NCBI RefSeq assembly: GCF_026213295.1
Contig: NC_079427.1
Location: 2,549,719-2,613,718 of the forward strand
Origin: Gadus chalcogrammus
Lineage: Eukaryota > Chordata > Actinopteri > Gadiformes > Gadidae
Reading direction: 5' to 3'
Length of the DNA: 64,000 bases
A program made the position numbers and the translations under genes. The notes below the pieces were generated by a model. That model ran no database searches. It saw only the letters and a list, made by a program, of their open reading frames with translations, and was not told the origin of the DNA. Of this stretch, positions 42,700-53,999 are shown piece by piece (position 1 is the first letter of the stretch; every line of letters starts with the position of its first letter).

Positions 42700-43118
42700 G
42701 CCTTATTATTACTAGAGTTTCTGACCTCTAGTTGTAATTAAATCCATAGCAATAATGTGGAAACCCCAGTCGATAATGTAACACATTTCTGAGCGCATAA
42801 TATAATAATATTTTGCCTATAATGTTACAACGTATAACATTTTGGTTCACCTATTACATGATGAAGCAAGCACAATAATTGTCCACTTATAAGCCGTTTT
42901 CACACATTTTTGCTGCATTTGTATATCAGTAGATTCGACCCTGAGGGTGATTGTTCAATGGAAAGTGTAGGATACTATGCATGCAAATCAATTATTCAAT
43001 AGCTTTTACAGTTATTCAGTGCTGAAAAGTGCATTGACATTTTAAAATGCATGGCAACTACTATTGGTTAGTTGAAAATAATAACCATCATTGAGATTAA
43101 ACATCACTTCAAGTGTCC
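42700..43118. other. AT-rich intergenic sequence
   Basis: No open frame or inverted end recognised. Confidence 0.5.
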
Positions 43119-43376
43119 TGGGGCCTGTACTACGAAGCTCGATTAGAGGGTTAGCGAGGTATGTTGAGCTGAAAGCCTGGGTTAGCTGTACCACGAAAGT
43201 CAATCTCTTTAAGCGTCGCTGTATCACCATGGTGACTTACGCTCGCAACCAAACCTGGTCGGGAGCAGCTATTCGGCTTATTCTTGCCGGAGATTGGCTA
43301 CTTAAATAGGCGTGCGCAGCTTCCTAACCCCTCCTCCGACAATGGCGTCACCATTTTTGGGTGTTACCGTGGACCT

Positions 43377-43541
43377 CGGCGCACTTATCGTACAGAGGGT
43401 TTTTTCGGGACCAAACTGATCCCTTGGCAATTTCTGACAATTCTTTATGAGAGATACAGATTCTCATCAGAGGGTATTCGTTATCTGATCAACATTGTTG
43501 GACTGTATGTAGTCAATGCTACACAAAGAAGCCGTGCACTC
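43377..43541 (+). pseudogene. Harbinger transposase N-terminal part
   Basis: The frame contains LYERYRFSSEGIRYLINIVG and VVNATQRSRALTS, matching the N-terminal region of fish Harbinger transposases. It is cut by the MITE at 43542 and resumes as VAQCVCV at 44383, after which it decays. The catalytic part is absent. Confidence 0.7.
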
Positions 43542-44377
43542 ACTAGCCGCGTTTACATGGACACATCTGATCCGCATAGATTTCTATGCAGAATAGAAAA
43601 TGATCATGTATACGCCTCATTCGGAATACAATTATCTGTTCGGCATAGAATTCTATGCCGAATAGAAGAGGTGGTGTAGTCCGTTTTAATCGACATGTTT
43701 ACACTTATTCCGAACAGATTGGGGTTTAACTTAGAGCAGCTGCAATAGTTAGCAATTGGTCCACTGAGCTCCGTTGGTACTTTTATGCACACCGAACTTG
43801 ACCGCTGTCAAGGAAAGTGGATTTATTGCATGATTCACGTCTTTGTTCGTAAGTAGTCCGGTAAGCGTGTCCGGTTGCTAAGCGACGGCACATGGGTGTT
43901 TATTAATGACGTGTTCGCTATCATAGTGTCCGCGCGCGTCCGAGATAATTGTAAATGAGTAGGCTAATACTAGTACTTTGGCAGGCTGAACGTTAAAATA
44001 CTTCTTAACTTAGAGAGACCACTCTCTCCCACCAGTCTTGGCTGCGGACTCGCATTCAAATTCCTCTTGTTTGCGGCGGAGGTGGGGGTAAATATAAAGA
44101 TCGGACGTAGCTGTGCTGTCCTCATTCTTAATTGAAGGAGCAGGCAGAGAAAAGCTCTCTCCTGCTGTGCTTTCATTAAAATCAAATTCACAATGGCAAA
44201 TAGTGATAAGACGTCCATTATGTCGCCGCCGGTCCAGAGATGTGTCAGGTGTGCGCGAGAGACATAACGGACACTTTTGTTACTGCCATGTATACAGTAG
44301 GGGATCACATTTTAGGAACAGATCTATTCCGCGTAGAAATCTATGCGGATCAGATGTGCCATGTAAACGCGGCTAGT
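43542..44377. mobile_element. MITE nested in the Harbinger transposase
   Basis: Ends ACTAGCCGCGTTTACATGG and its inverse CCATGTAAACGCGGCTAGT; the next bases (CATCTGATCCGCATAGATTT and AAATCTATGCGGATCAGATG) are also inverted. Inner copies of ATTCTATGCCGAATAGA near 43655 add further hairpins. Confidence 0.85.
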
Positions 44378-45144
44378 GTTGCGCAGTGTGTCTGTGTTTC
44401 AAGTTCGAAGGTGGCCCCGCAAGTTCAACGTACATTAACCTATAGTCAAGTGCCGTGTTGTCCATTATCCCTTATGTAACCGCTATGTCAGTGACACAAT
44501 TAGGCCTAGGCATTTTTTATTCTACAAATTCATATTATAGCCGTGAGAATTGTTAAGAAAAATCACCTCCATAGTCGGAAAACCAAATCATAGGCTAGAT
44601 TCACCTGAAATTATTCAAATGGATGCTTACAACTGACCACATTGAATAATATTTTTACATTTATTTTTGACTTGGCCCCATGTTTGTAGGAGCAAACATG
44701 GGGCCCCACATATACGGTGGTAAAAGGGATGATGATACATAATATTTTTTAGACAATATGCAGAATCTTTTCACTTACGAATTAACACGGCCGGCTATTT
44801 TTTGCGAACACGCTCCCCTAGCCTTATGGGCAACCGTTTTCCCCTTGGCTGTGATTTGAACTTTGAATTCCTCGTAGGAGTTCATAATAATACCCTGCTC
44901 GCCTTGGATGAAATACACCGCTCTCGCGCGATTTATTTTGCATGAGGCTGAGTCAAATGACGCGAGAAACGCCCCTTTTATGTGAACGCGCATTGAACCT
45001 AAAGCGGAAAACCTGGTTCAACTTATTGAATCTAAAGTGAGCTTCGTAGTACCATTTAACTCTGATTGCGAGTTGCGGCTCTGTCGAGCCATGTTTTCCC
45101 AAGAAAGCCTGGGTATGTTCAGCGAGGTTCGTGGTATACCCCCC

Positions 45145-45444
45145 TGGCCAAGACAGGCAGCAGTAGCCTACAATCACACATAGCATACACACAAAACATA
45201 AGAAAAATAAAACAACTAAAACAGTCGGCAGGGGGGAGGGGGGATATCAATATCGCAACCAAGACATTTCGGGAGACTCAAGGAGAAGAGTAATATTAAG
45301 ATTGAGCAACAAAGTGTAAAGACATTTCGGGAAGGCTCAAGAAGGAGTGTAATATTACATTCAAGCAACAATGTTTAGTCTTGTGGTGGCCTCTATAGAC
45401 ATAATTCACCATACCGTTTTATTGACATGTTTTCGTTCTGTGTT
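45145..45444. other. Spacer, nothing recognised
   Basis: Contains two diverged copies of AAGACATTTCGGGAGACTCA about 60 bases apart (45263 and 45322). Confidence 0.5.
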
Positions 45445-46362
45445 ATACACTAATCCGGCGAAACAGGAAGTAAAGTAGTGCCGACATTGCTGAGTTGCTG
45501 GAATCACATGACTTGCCGCGTTTTGCTACGGAAGTAGCGTGTGGACCCGTAGGCGGTTGTTGCAGATGCGAAATGTTCTCCTTTTTATTTTGTTTATTTT
45601 AGTACATGAGCTGTTCAATTATGCCGGGAAGAACATGCTGTGTCTGTGCAGGCCAGGCCTGTGAACCCTCTTGCTGTTGCATCTGTAATTTTGTACAGTA
45701 GTCCTGCTGTATGGCTACAACACTTCCCTCGGCCTGCCACACAGTCACACACACATTCAAGAAGTTTGCTATCTTCTCTCTGTATGGTTACTGACACATT
45801 ATGGTACGAGTTCACCCCCTGTGAAAACCTCACAACACATTTTAACCTGATGAGCTGATCTGCGATGGCGTGTAGTATCTGCTGGCCAATCCATCCGGAG
45901 CTCATATAATTCTGACCTTCAATCAGTGCCCTGAAGTTTGCGTTCTGAAGCTCATCGCATGCCAGACGATTAATAAAATAATCCTGAATACCTGTAAGAA
46001 CATGTATTTTATTGCTACAACTGGTCGTGGTTAGCAATTTGCAACATTTGAAGCTTGTGAACATATTATCAAACACAGCTAGCAATGGCAGCTAGGTTTT
46101 ACTGTTGTCATCAATTGATACACATCTTAATGCATAACGTTGTCAATAAATTACCTTCATCGGTAAGTTTTGGCCAGTGCCTGACATCATCTATCCAATT
46201 GTCCATGTTGTTGTTTATACCTGTCACTACGAAAAGTCTGCGAGCAGGATGCTTTTCACTGAAAAACCATTAGAGGGCAGCGGCAAGTAACATTTCAGCA
46301 ACGCAGCGATGGCGACAGTCAAAGATGGCGGCCCCAATAGATTTCGCGCCGGATTAGTGTAT
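45445..46362 (-). mobile_element. TIR element carrying a SWIM-type reading frame
   Basis: ATACACTAATCCGGCG at 45445 is inverted at 46347-46362 (CGCCGGATTAGTGTAT). The only long frame inside is a minus-strand SWIM-like protein segment (45615-46085). The class of element is unknown to me. Confidence 0.65.
45615..46085 (-). CDS. SWIM-type zinc-finger protein fragment
   Basis: A 156-codon frame. The C-terminal half has CVCDCVAGRGKCCSHTAGLL, a CxCx(7)CxH SWIM zinc finger, preceded by a strand-rich segment (NVSVTIQREDSKLLECV). SWIM fingers bind nucleic acid or protein. In fish they often occur in transposon-linked proteins next to a YqaJ-type nuclease, which is not visible here. The N-terminal part (FRALIEGQNYMSSGWIGQ) belongs to the same type of protein. 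It is probably a partial exon set: no catalytic domain follows and the frame ends soon after the finger. Confidence 0.6.
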   Translation of the reverse strand: MLAVFDNMFTSFKCCKLLTTTSCSNKIHVLTGIQDYFINRLACDELQNANFRALIEGQNYMSSGWIGQQILHAIADQLIRLKCVVRFSQGVNSYHNVSVTIQREDSKLLECVCDCVAGRGKCCSHTAGLLYKITDATARGFTGLACTDTACSSRHN

Positions 46363-46371
46363 AGGGACACT

Positions 46372-46892
46372 GGCTGAATCCGAATACTTAGTACATAATA
46401 TTTCTGTTCAGTGTCTACTACTTGACCGTACTACACTTGACTGTGTGGTACGGTCTACAGCTATGCGTAGAACGCCTCCGAACGCTTCCGAACAACGGCG
46501 AAACTCCACCGGATGTTTGGAGATGACGTATCTCCCCTCAGATGCCGGCAAAATTACCTTGATAAGATACCTGTTTTCCGTCTTGTCTTTGTTGGTATTA
46601 AATTAAAAATGTCTCTTTTTACTTAATTACTTACTTTACTTTTTTACTCTTTTTAATGTCTCTTTTTGGTGGTGTCGTGTCGGGTCAGCCATCTCTTTTT
46701 CGTTCGTTACCAGACTCCGGTTGCATTGTGGGATAGCGTAGTGAACTCTGTTGTTTACTGTGGCGGTAGTACGCATTCGGAAACGTTTTCCGTACTACAC
46801 AATGCGTACTGAGCATTCGGACGCGCTATATTTGTGGCGTACTACAAAATGCATACTATATAGCAGTCAAGTATGAGTATTCGGATTCAGCC
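46372..46892. mobile_element. MITE with GGCTGAATCCGAATACT ends
   Basis: GGCTGAATCCGAATACT at 46372 is inverted at 46876-46892. About 520 bp, no coding content. Confidence 0.85.
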
Positions 46893-47217
46893 CCTGTCTC
46901 TTTAAGATCACGTGACTTGTGTGTTGCTATGGCGGTCGGCACGATATTTGAATTGAACGGTTTTTATATGACAAAATGAACGACCTGCCCTTGCTTTTCG
47001 ACGTGCGATATTGTCTCTGCACTTCTTTTATCGCAATTTCTACAGTCTATAGACAGAACGTCTTACCTGGGAGAGTTTGTCGACGGCGACGCCGTTAAAA
47101 CAGACGGAAGGGGGGAGGGGGGGGACATCAATATCACAAGACGTGCATGATGCGTAGAACCTAAAGCAGCAACAGCACCAAAAAGTCCCAGAAAAACCCA
47201 GGATATATGATATATCT

Positions 47218-47535
47218 TGGTTTTTTTCCGGTGAATGGGCTAAATGTATTCAGCCCAAGCGGAGTAGCGTAAGCTTCCATTAAATTTTGATTGACAGGTA
47301 TCGTGACACGCCCCCTTCATATGCTTCCCATTTGGGCTAAATTCATTCAGCCCAAGTGCAGTAGCTTAAGAGGCCATTTCTTTTTGATTGACAGGTGTCT
47401 TGACACGCCCCCATTTGGGCTAATTGCATTTAGCCCAAGCACAGTAGCGTAAGCTTCCATTGACGTTTGATTGACAGGTGCCCTGACACGCCCCATTCAT
47501 ATGCTTCCCATTTGGGCTAAATTAGTTTAGCCCAA
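47218..47535. repeat. About 110-bp tandem repeat with palindromic cores
   Basis: Three to four copies of TTTGGGCTAAAT...AGCCCAA (self-complementary core) followed by a GTAGCGTAAGCTTCCATT block and TTGATTGACAGGTG..GACACGCCCC. Each core can form a cruciform. Confidence 0.82.
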
Positions 47536-47724
47536 AGGCTGACCTTGGACTTACAGCTAGCACAGTTGTTACAGTACAGTGACCTTCGACCAATCACAGC
47601 ACAGTAGCGCAAGTGCAGTATGGCGGGCGTTAGCATGAAAATGAACGAAGTGGATTATTTACTTTCTAATCGGTTTTCTTTAACATAGTAGCTATTAGTA
47701 CGGTGACCGTAAGAATAACAATTA

Positions 47725-47944
47725 GGCTATTCGTACGGCGCGCCGTAAAAATACTGCATTAGTCTATTTTCACGGCAGGTTATGGTTATGGGAGAGTCTG
47801 TTGGTGGGGAGGGTTAGGGTTAGGGTTATTACTATAATTAATTACTATAATTACGGTCGGCCCGGTTAGGGTTAGGGTTAGTGCCGAGCAGACTGATTGG
47901 TCAAGTGCGGTCACGTGACAAGCTCGGTCACCGTACGAATAGCC
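47725..47944. mobile_element. Small inverted-repeat element with telomere-like repeats
   Basis: GGCTATTCGTACGG (47725) is inverted at 47931-47944. Between them are two runs of the vertebrate telomere hexamer: GGGTTAGGGTTAGGGTTA (47811-47828) and GGTTAGGGTTAGGGTTA (47864-47880). Confidence 0.75.
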
Positions 47945-48003
47945 ACTGCCTTTCTTTGATATCTTTGGAGGAAAAATTGGAATTGAAGAGATTGGGGCCA
48001 CAT

Positions 48004-48570
48004 CGAGCAAGGTACGTTTTATTACTCTGTTTTCTGGGAATAATTGACATAAGCAGAAACCAAAAACCAGCCGTTTTTTCGTTTTTTCCAAAAAAAAGAA
48101 AATCAAAATTTCAGTTCGTTTATTCGTTTTTTGGTTCTTCTTAACAAAACAAATTTACCACTCAATATCTGGTTTCCGCCGGTGGGCGGGTCCTCTTATT
48201 GGCTAGTGTGCTTCGTTGCCATTTGCTCTTCAAAATAAAAGTTCTTCCGTTTGATAATGTCGACAAAAATATGAATGTATTATAGACACTAGAAGACACA
48301 CAGGTATACAATAATAGTATTCATAAATAATCATTTGAATATGAGAACTTCTGAAGTTATGATGACTTCAGTGCAGTTGATGTTTAGCCACAGTTAATAC
48401 ATGCAGAGTAGACCGGAGGGCTTTACTACGACATCATTGTCCGGCTTTGAGCTTTGCGCTCTGTGCGCGTTCACATCAAAGGAGCTGCGATCGCGGGCTG
48501 CTGATTTCCTCACAGCCTGAGTGCTATGAGGAATACAAGTGATTACAACACATTTCTGACAGCGGAACAT
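48004..48570. repeat. Left outer arm of a large inverted repeat
   Basis: Begins CGAGCAAGGTACGTTTTATT and runs to about GACAGCGGAACATTGCGCA. Its inverse occurs at 54480-54930 and 58717-58850, split by the LINE at 54931-58716, with the tip repeated at 59538-59580. Confidence 0.85.
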
Positions 48571-48999
48571 TGCGCAGGGCTCTCCGTGAGACGCACGCAA
48601 TTCAAACCATGCACACGCTCAAACGCCACACTTCGTATTTCTCACGCAGAGAAATTACCAGGATAGCGCCCAACAACTTGCGCCGCTATTTAACAGTGGA
48701 AGGGTAGGAATCAAATGCGTCCGGGTGAAATTTCAAAATCGTCCGGGATTTTGGCCGTTTCTCAATTCCTAGTACGCGTACTACGTACTCGCAGACTTGG
48801 AAGTTCGTACTTGGCAAGTCCGGACTTCAAGTAAACACTTCCAAGGACGGGAGTACGCACCTGCATTTGGAACAGCAGCGGACTCGATGTCTTCACCAGC
48901 TCAGCTCGTCTGTTAACTGTGCTACGGCCTCATCATGTAGGCATATAACTACTGAACAATATAAACAAATTATATAAAACAAAACACCAGCTTACATAG

Positions 49000-49811
49000 C
49001 CTTACATAGCCAACACTACCAATCGAGGACCTGGCCTCAGTTCACTCCAGACTATTTGCGTAGCCCTCTGTTTTTTTGCAAATGGTAGTTTTATCTAGGC
49101 TATATTGGAGATGCTGAGCACATCTCAGTCCTTTCAGATTACCCATCCAAGATTTTCATCGGCCTCCTATCATACAAAGAGCAATATTGTCTGAGTACTA
49201 TGCCGAGAGGCACTTAGCCTACAACACAAAGTATAAAATAGTCCTAACGGACTTGCATCCACTGGAGAATGTTTGATCGTTACACGCACTAATCCATCTT
49301 GATCTGTGAAGTTGATGAATTGTCACTTTTAGGTTTTTCTATCCAGTTAACAAAAAAAGAAACATTTGGAATAGTATGCGCTGTGGCAAGCACATGGTTT
49401 GCATGTGTTACTTCGAAGGCAAAAAAAAATCTAAAATACAAGAAAACACAAAAACCTACATTCAACCAGTGGGGTATAGCCCCTGACTCTCTGAGGAGGT
49501 ATACCTCCAGGTACCCCCTCCATGCCAGGGCGCCCTGAATTTATGTTTATTAACAGCTCCTCCTTGGCTCCTCCACCGGGGTCAAGACTGAGGGCCAGAT
49601 CCAGTCTCCCGACTGTCGGCCTTTTCACGATTGGCTTAAAAAAATGGCTTATTTAAATTTATACCAATACGATGGTGGGAAAAGCTTACCAGTTTGTATG
49701 TTTTTTATACTTCATTTTTATACTTGATCCGCTGACCGCTTGGAATCCATCGGAGTACATATATTTTTTAGAAGAAAGGGTAGGATCTTTAAGAATGCTT
49801 AATTGGGATAT
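49000..49811. other. Insertion block in the left arm, little recognised
   Basis: AT-rich with no supported gene. GGTATACCTCCAGGTACCCC and neighbouring sequence look repeat-derived but were not classified. Confidence 0.4.
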
Positions 49812-50192
49812 TTATATATTCATGGCTATATATTCATGGCTCAAATAGTAAGGATCATGCTTTTGACGTGTAACTAACACATTTACGCGGTCAGCGATCC
49901 GCTGCCAGGCTTTGGTTCTCCGGGTTGCAGAGGCTTTAGCATTCCCTTTTCTTGTGATAATGCCCTTCTCCTCGTCATAGCTCTCCAGGAGAACCTGGAG
50001 TTCTATTTCATTGCAATAAGCGGCCCGTTTCGCCATATCGATCAGGGTTTCCATGATCCATACATCACGTCTTTTTAGGTTTGGCGTGGCTGCGCACAAC
50101 CCTGTGTTAACCAACCCCGAGTTGATTGAACTAATGCATAGCCGCTGCTGTGGAACCGAAAACTCTGGGTTAGTCGGCACAGGGTAAATCAA
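49812..50192 (-). CDS. Myb/SANT-like protein of a Harbinger element
   Basis: A minus-strand frame with YCNEIELQVLLESYDEEKGI, ITRKGNAKASATRRTKAWQR and IADRVNVL. This is the trihelix/Myb-SANT-like domain of the accessory protein encoded by Harbinger elements. The right tip of the element, TTCGTGGAACACCCCT, is at about 50234-50250. No transposase is present, so it is a fragment or a short non-autonomous copy. Confidence 0.65.
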   Translation of the reverse strand: MIYPVPTNPEFSVPQQRLCISSINSGLVNTGLCAATPNLKRRDVWIMETLIDMAKRAAYCNEIELQVLLESYDEEKGIITRKGNAKASATRRTKAWQRIADRVNVLVTRQKHDPYYLSHEYIAMNI

Positions 50193-50325
50193 CCTAGAGT
50201 TCAGCGTTAACTCAGTGTTTGTTAAACCTCCGTTCGTGGAACACCCCTCAGTACTTGGGCTACGACTGATGACGTTTCACAAGAACGAAAGCACACAAGT
50301 ACAGAAAAGAACGCAAATTAGTCTA

Positions 50326-50997
50326 GAGTTAGAATCATGCCAAAACCCTGCACACACGCAAAACGTGTTTTGCTCTCGCATAACCAAAAAGTATGTAGTA
50401 TATGCAAAAAGTCACGTGACAAACCAATGTCCTGTGATTCACACTACATAACAACAGGTGGCGTTGTTCCTGCCAAACAAGCACTTTTAGCACTTTTACC
50501 GCGCCATTCTAGGGCCAGTTAGTGGCCTTCTTGGCTTTCCATAGAATCCACACACGGTTGGCCGGCATCAAATAAAGATTTTGGGGAGAAAAAAATATCG
50601 TCCTGGCGGCCTTAAACTGACTCAACAGCGCCACATGCTGTTGTGCAGTGTGAATCACAGGACATTTGTTTGTCACGTGACTTTTGGCACAAATTTTCCG
50701 CCTTGTCGATCCGTGCGCAAATGCCTTCCGATCCACGCGCAGCTTTCAGTGTTCCGTACTTGTAGAATTGTTTTGTGTACTTGAAGGATTTTTTTTCTAC
50801 TTTGTGTAAAACATGCTGTATTTGTTTCTGAAGCAAAATGCATTAGTTTGTGAATGATGTTTTGTATTTGCAAACCACACTGAGCGTGTGTGTGAATCAT
50901 TGTGCGTGAGTAAAACACGTTTTGTGTGCGTGTGAATCGTTATGCGTGAGCAAAACACGTTTTGCGTGTGTGCGGGGTTTTGGCATGATTCTAACTC
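50326..50997. mobile_element. Foldback MITE with two nested inverted repeats
   Basis: GAGTTAGAATCATGCCAAAA (50326) is inverted at 50978-50997, and the pairing extends through ACACACGCAAAACGTGTTTT. A second pair, GTCACGTGACAAACCAATGT (about 50411) with its inverse near 50665-50685, is nested inside. Confidence 0.85.
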
Positions 50998-51269
50998 CAT
51001 ACGCCTCATACATGTTCAAATTTACTTTGCGTTGCGTTCCTCTGAGTCGGTCACAAACTAGTTGGGCTACGCCCTCCCCTACTCAGTTCTGTTCGCTTTG
51101 CATTAGTGGAAGTGAGTAGGGGGAGTGGTTAAGTAGAGCCTTCAGATAGGACGGTTTGACTTTGGAGTTACCGTCATGTTTTGTATTATTTTTTTTACCA
51201 TTATTGTTCTATAGGGACAAACATTACCCCCTCACTCTGAACTCAGTTCAAAACTGGAGACCCCTGCAT

Positions 51270-51732
51270 TGTTGACCTTTATCCATTTACAGTAGACACT
51301 TTTTTTTTTTTTGCTGCAAGATATTTTATGTTGTTTTCATATTATTATTTACTGACATTGATTTCAGAATGCGAGTGTGTGTTATATTGAAAGCGAGGCT
51401 GGGTGTGCCTATGAATATAGGCTACAGTGAGTTTTTTAAGTTGCTGTGCAAGCAAATCATATTGTCTACTCTGTACAGTGACAAAGAGTGTACAGTAACC
51501 TACTTCATTCAATATTGAATAGGCTACTGTAGCCTACATTATGTACAAATGGTTTTGCTCTTTGCTCATGGCAGTTGGGACATTTTAACATGTCAGCAGG
51601 CAAGCTTCACTCATTCCAGGATGTATTATGCTTTGTCCTATAGCCTACTTGGGACGTGTTTTGAAATGGATCTATAGTAGCCTATAGAAATTTGCTCATA
51701 ACAGGCCAGGTGGAATACAAAGCAAACTCTCC
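51270..51732. repeat. Left inner arm of the large inverted repeat
   Basis: GTTGACCTTTATCCATTTAC to CAAAGCAAACTCT is the inverse of 54000-54450 with about 90 percent identity by eye. Confidence 0.88.
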
Positions 51733-51829
51733 CTAAAATGCACATTAATGGAAGTCTATTATTTTAATCCCCAGATAATGCTGCATTGTAATAATATACA
51801 TCTTTAAATGCACAATAATGAGTCATTAT

Positions 51830-52257
51830 TATGACTTATCAAATATTTCTATTGTCTCCCAGAATAAAGGTCTGTTAGAGACTCCCAGTATCTCTAAAAA
51901 CAGACTGGGAAGTAGAGCATTCAGTTACTGGGCTCCTTTACTGTGGAACCAGCTCTCCCCATGGGTCAGAGAGGCAGACACTCTAACTCCCCCCCCCCCA
52001 TCACCTTTCCCACCTTGTAGTTTGGCCTTGGCGTCTCGCAGTCTCTCTGTGTTTCCACATATTCTCCACAGCTCCATCCCTCTGAACCAACTGCAAATTT
52101 TCCCCTGTTAAAAGGGTTTTCCTGGGAATTTTTACTCAGCGGATGTGAGGGTTTAAGGGAAGATGATGTTGTTATGATGCTCATGCTATGTAAAGCCCTT
52201 TGAGACAAACTGTTTGTAAAAACGGGCTATAAAAAAAAATTGCCTTGCCTTGCCTAA
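51830..52257 (+). mobile_element. Maui/L2-type LINE 3' end
   Basis: The frame 51845-51975 reads NRLGSRAFSYWAPLLWNQLS, the end of an L2-clade LINE polyprotein. The 3' tail has GTAAAGCCCTTTGAGACAAA, GGGCTATAAAAAAAAATTGC and a CTTGC microsatellite, as in fish Maui elements. It is 5'-truncated. Confidence 0.82.
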
Positions 52258-52666
52258 CCCGCTTGGATTGGATGTAACTCATATTCATGCTACTAGTCTG
52301 ATCATTGACTGACTACATGAATAGTTGCACAGAGGAGATTCTTATAGAGGTCTTATAGTCAAACGGTATAGGGTATATACAAATTTGATGTGTTAGGCCA
52401 TTTATGAGATCTAGTTAACATCATTAAAAGTCATTTCCAAACACATTAAAGGGACTCTCACCTTTGTTGCATTTTTACACTTTTTTTGGATAAGGTTAAA
52501 TTGGTATTAATAAGGTAATAACACTCTAATATGCAAGACAGACCCACCAGGAGTAAAAACAAACAATTATTTTACTCTCATAATATTTAGTGAAAACTTC
52601 AACCAATAAAATTCTTCGGACCGAAGGACCTTATTGGCCGACAGACCTGTCTGTTTGCTGCATGGA

Positions 52667-52675
52667 TATATAAGG
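52667..52675 (+). promoter_or_regulatory. TATA box upstream of the repeat ORF
   Basis: TATATAAGG, 120 bases before the ATG, with an inverted CCAAT 32 bases further up and a GC-rich stretch after it. Confidence 0.6.
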
Positions 52676-52793
52676 TTTTCCGTCTGCTTCTTTTGGCGCA
52701 TTCGGGCCCGCGTCATCAAGGCGCGTCCTCAACTAGAGGGTTTGTTTTGATTCCACGGCAGACAGTAGCGAGTAGCGACCGTAGCGACTGAAG

Positions 52794-53591
52794 ATGGCAG
52801 ACCAAAGTGGTCCACGGCGTACTGAAACTGCACCATTCGGTCCGATTAGGGGACTCATCTCGGACTCAGACTCACAGAGTTACCCTCCTCTGGAGCCTCA
52901 GGAAGACCTCCAGACTGTTGGCCACCAACTGCACCATTCAGTCCGACAAGGGGACCCGATTCGGCCTCAGAAGCCAAGTGGTCCCGCTCCCCTGGATGAT
53001 TCTCAGGACCTCCAGACCGTTGGCAACCAACCGCACCACTCAGTCCGATTAGGGGACCCGTTTCGGACTCGGACGCGAAGTTGTCCCGCTACTCTGGAGC
53101 TCCAGGAAGACCTCCAGACCGTTGGCACCCAACCGCACCACTCAGTCCGATTACGGGACCCATTTCGGACTCAGACGCGACGTTGTCCCGCTACTCTGGA
53201 GCTCCAGGAAGACCTCCAGACCGTTGGCAACCAACCGCCACACTCAGTCCGATTACGGGACCCATTTCGGACTCAGACGCGACGTTGTCCCGCTACTCTG
53301 GAGCTCCAGGAAGACCTCCAGACCGTTGGCAACCAACCGCCACACTCAGTCCGATTACGGGACCCATTTTGGGCTCAGACGCGACGTTTTCCCGCTAATC
53401 TGGAGCTCCAGGAAGACCTCCAGACCGTTGGCAAACAACCGCACCATTCAGTCCGATTAGGGGACCCATTTCGGCCTCAGACGCTACGTTGTCCCGCTAC
53501 TCTGTGTAATGCTCATACACCTTTCTTATACTCAGTGGGACCACTGTCCTTCAACATGGGGCCTCAAAACGGTATCACACGAAGCCCATAA
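52794..53591 (+). CDS. 265-codon ORF built of 34-residue repeats
   Basis: Starts MADQSGPRRTETAPFG. From about residue 30 it consists of roughly six 34-residue units (102 bp) of the form LELQEDLQTVGNQPPHSVRL then RDPFRTQTRRCPAT. The first two units are diverged and the middle ones nearly identical. It ends in a short unique tail (FLYSVGPLSFNMGPQNG). The composition is hydrophilic, with no signal or membrane segment. I recognise no family. All units are an exact number of codons and the frame is free of stops, but the same repeat is also fairly open in other frames, so coding is not proven. Confidence 0.45.
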   Translation: MADQSGPRRTETAPFGPIRGLISDSDSQSYPPLEPQEDLQTVGHQLHHSVRQGDPIRPQKPSGPAPLDDSQDLQTVGNQPHHSVRLGDPFRTRTRSCPATLELQEDLQTVGTQPHHSVRLRDPFRTQTRRCPATLELQEDLQTVGNQPPHSVRLRDPFRTQTRRCPATLELQEDLQTVGNQPPHSVRLRDPFWAQTRRFPANLELQEDLQTVGKQPHHSVRLGDPFRPQTLRCPATLCNAHTPFLYSVGPLSFNMGPQNGITRSP

Positions 53592-53999
53592 AATTACAGT
53601 GAGCCACCTGCTAAATGTCTTGTTTACTAGACCCCTGGTAGATATTATGACCCCTGGGAGTCTAAACATAACCCATGGGAGTCTAAACATAACCCATGGG
53701 AGTCTAGAACTTTTGTACTGTAAAAAATAACGCTTAGTTTTGTACTCTAAAAAATAACGCTTAGGGGGTGGGGCATTGGAGGAAGGCGGGATGATTTGAA
53801 TGTGCTGTAATTCTCAAATGCAACAAAGGTGAGAGTCCCTTTAAAGAAAAGAAAAAAACAAAAGCAAAGAGATTTTGCAGCAGTAGCACACTTTTACTTA
53901 AACAGAGTGGGATAGGAATCAAGTTAACAAAACATCTAAGCTGTCTAACACATTACCAACGCAACATAAAACATCACAAAAAAAACTGCTGGAACACAA

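Larger units (their letters stand above)
43119..45144 (+). mobile_element. Degenerate Harbinger element
   Basis: The left end GGGGCCTGTACTACGAAGCT and right end GTGGTATACCCCCC are Harbinger-type tips. The interior starts a transposase (43377-43541) and continues past a nested MITE at 44378. A second, older-looking tip (AGCTTCGTAGTACCATTTAA, about 45040) lies near the right end. Confidence 0.65.
52446..53844 (+). mobile_element. TTAA-target element (family 3) with its own promoter and ORF
   Basis: TTAAAGGGACTCTCACCTTT (52446) is inverted at 53825-53844; about 29 bases of each arm match. TTAA flanks both ends. The interior has a CCAAT-type ATTGG (52632), TATATAAGG (52667), an ATG at 52794 and a 265-codon repeat ORF. 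No transposase is recognised. Confidence 0.82.

Noticed and set aside
47811..47880. Chromosome end
   Set aside because: Only about three hexamers in each run, inside a small inverted-repeat element with ordinary sequence on both sides.
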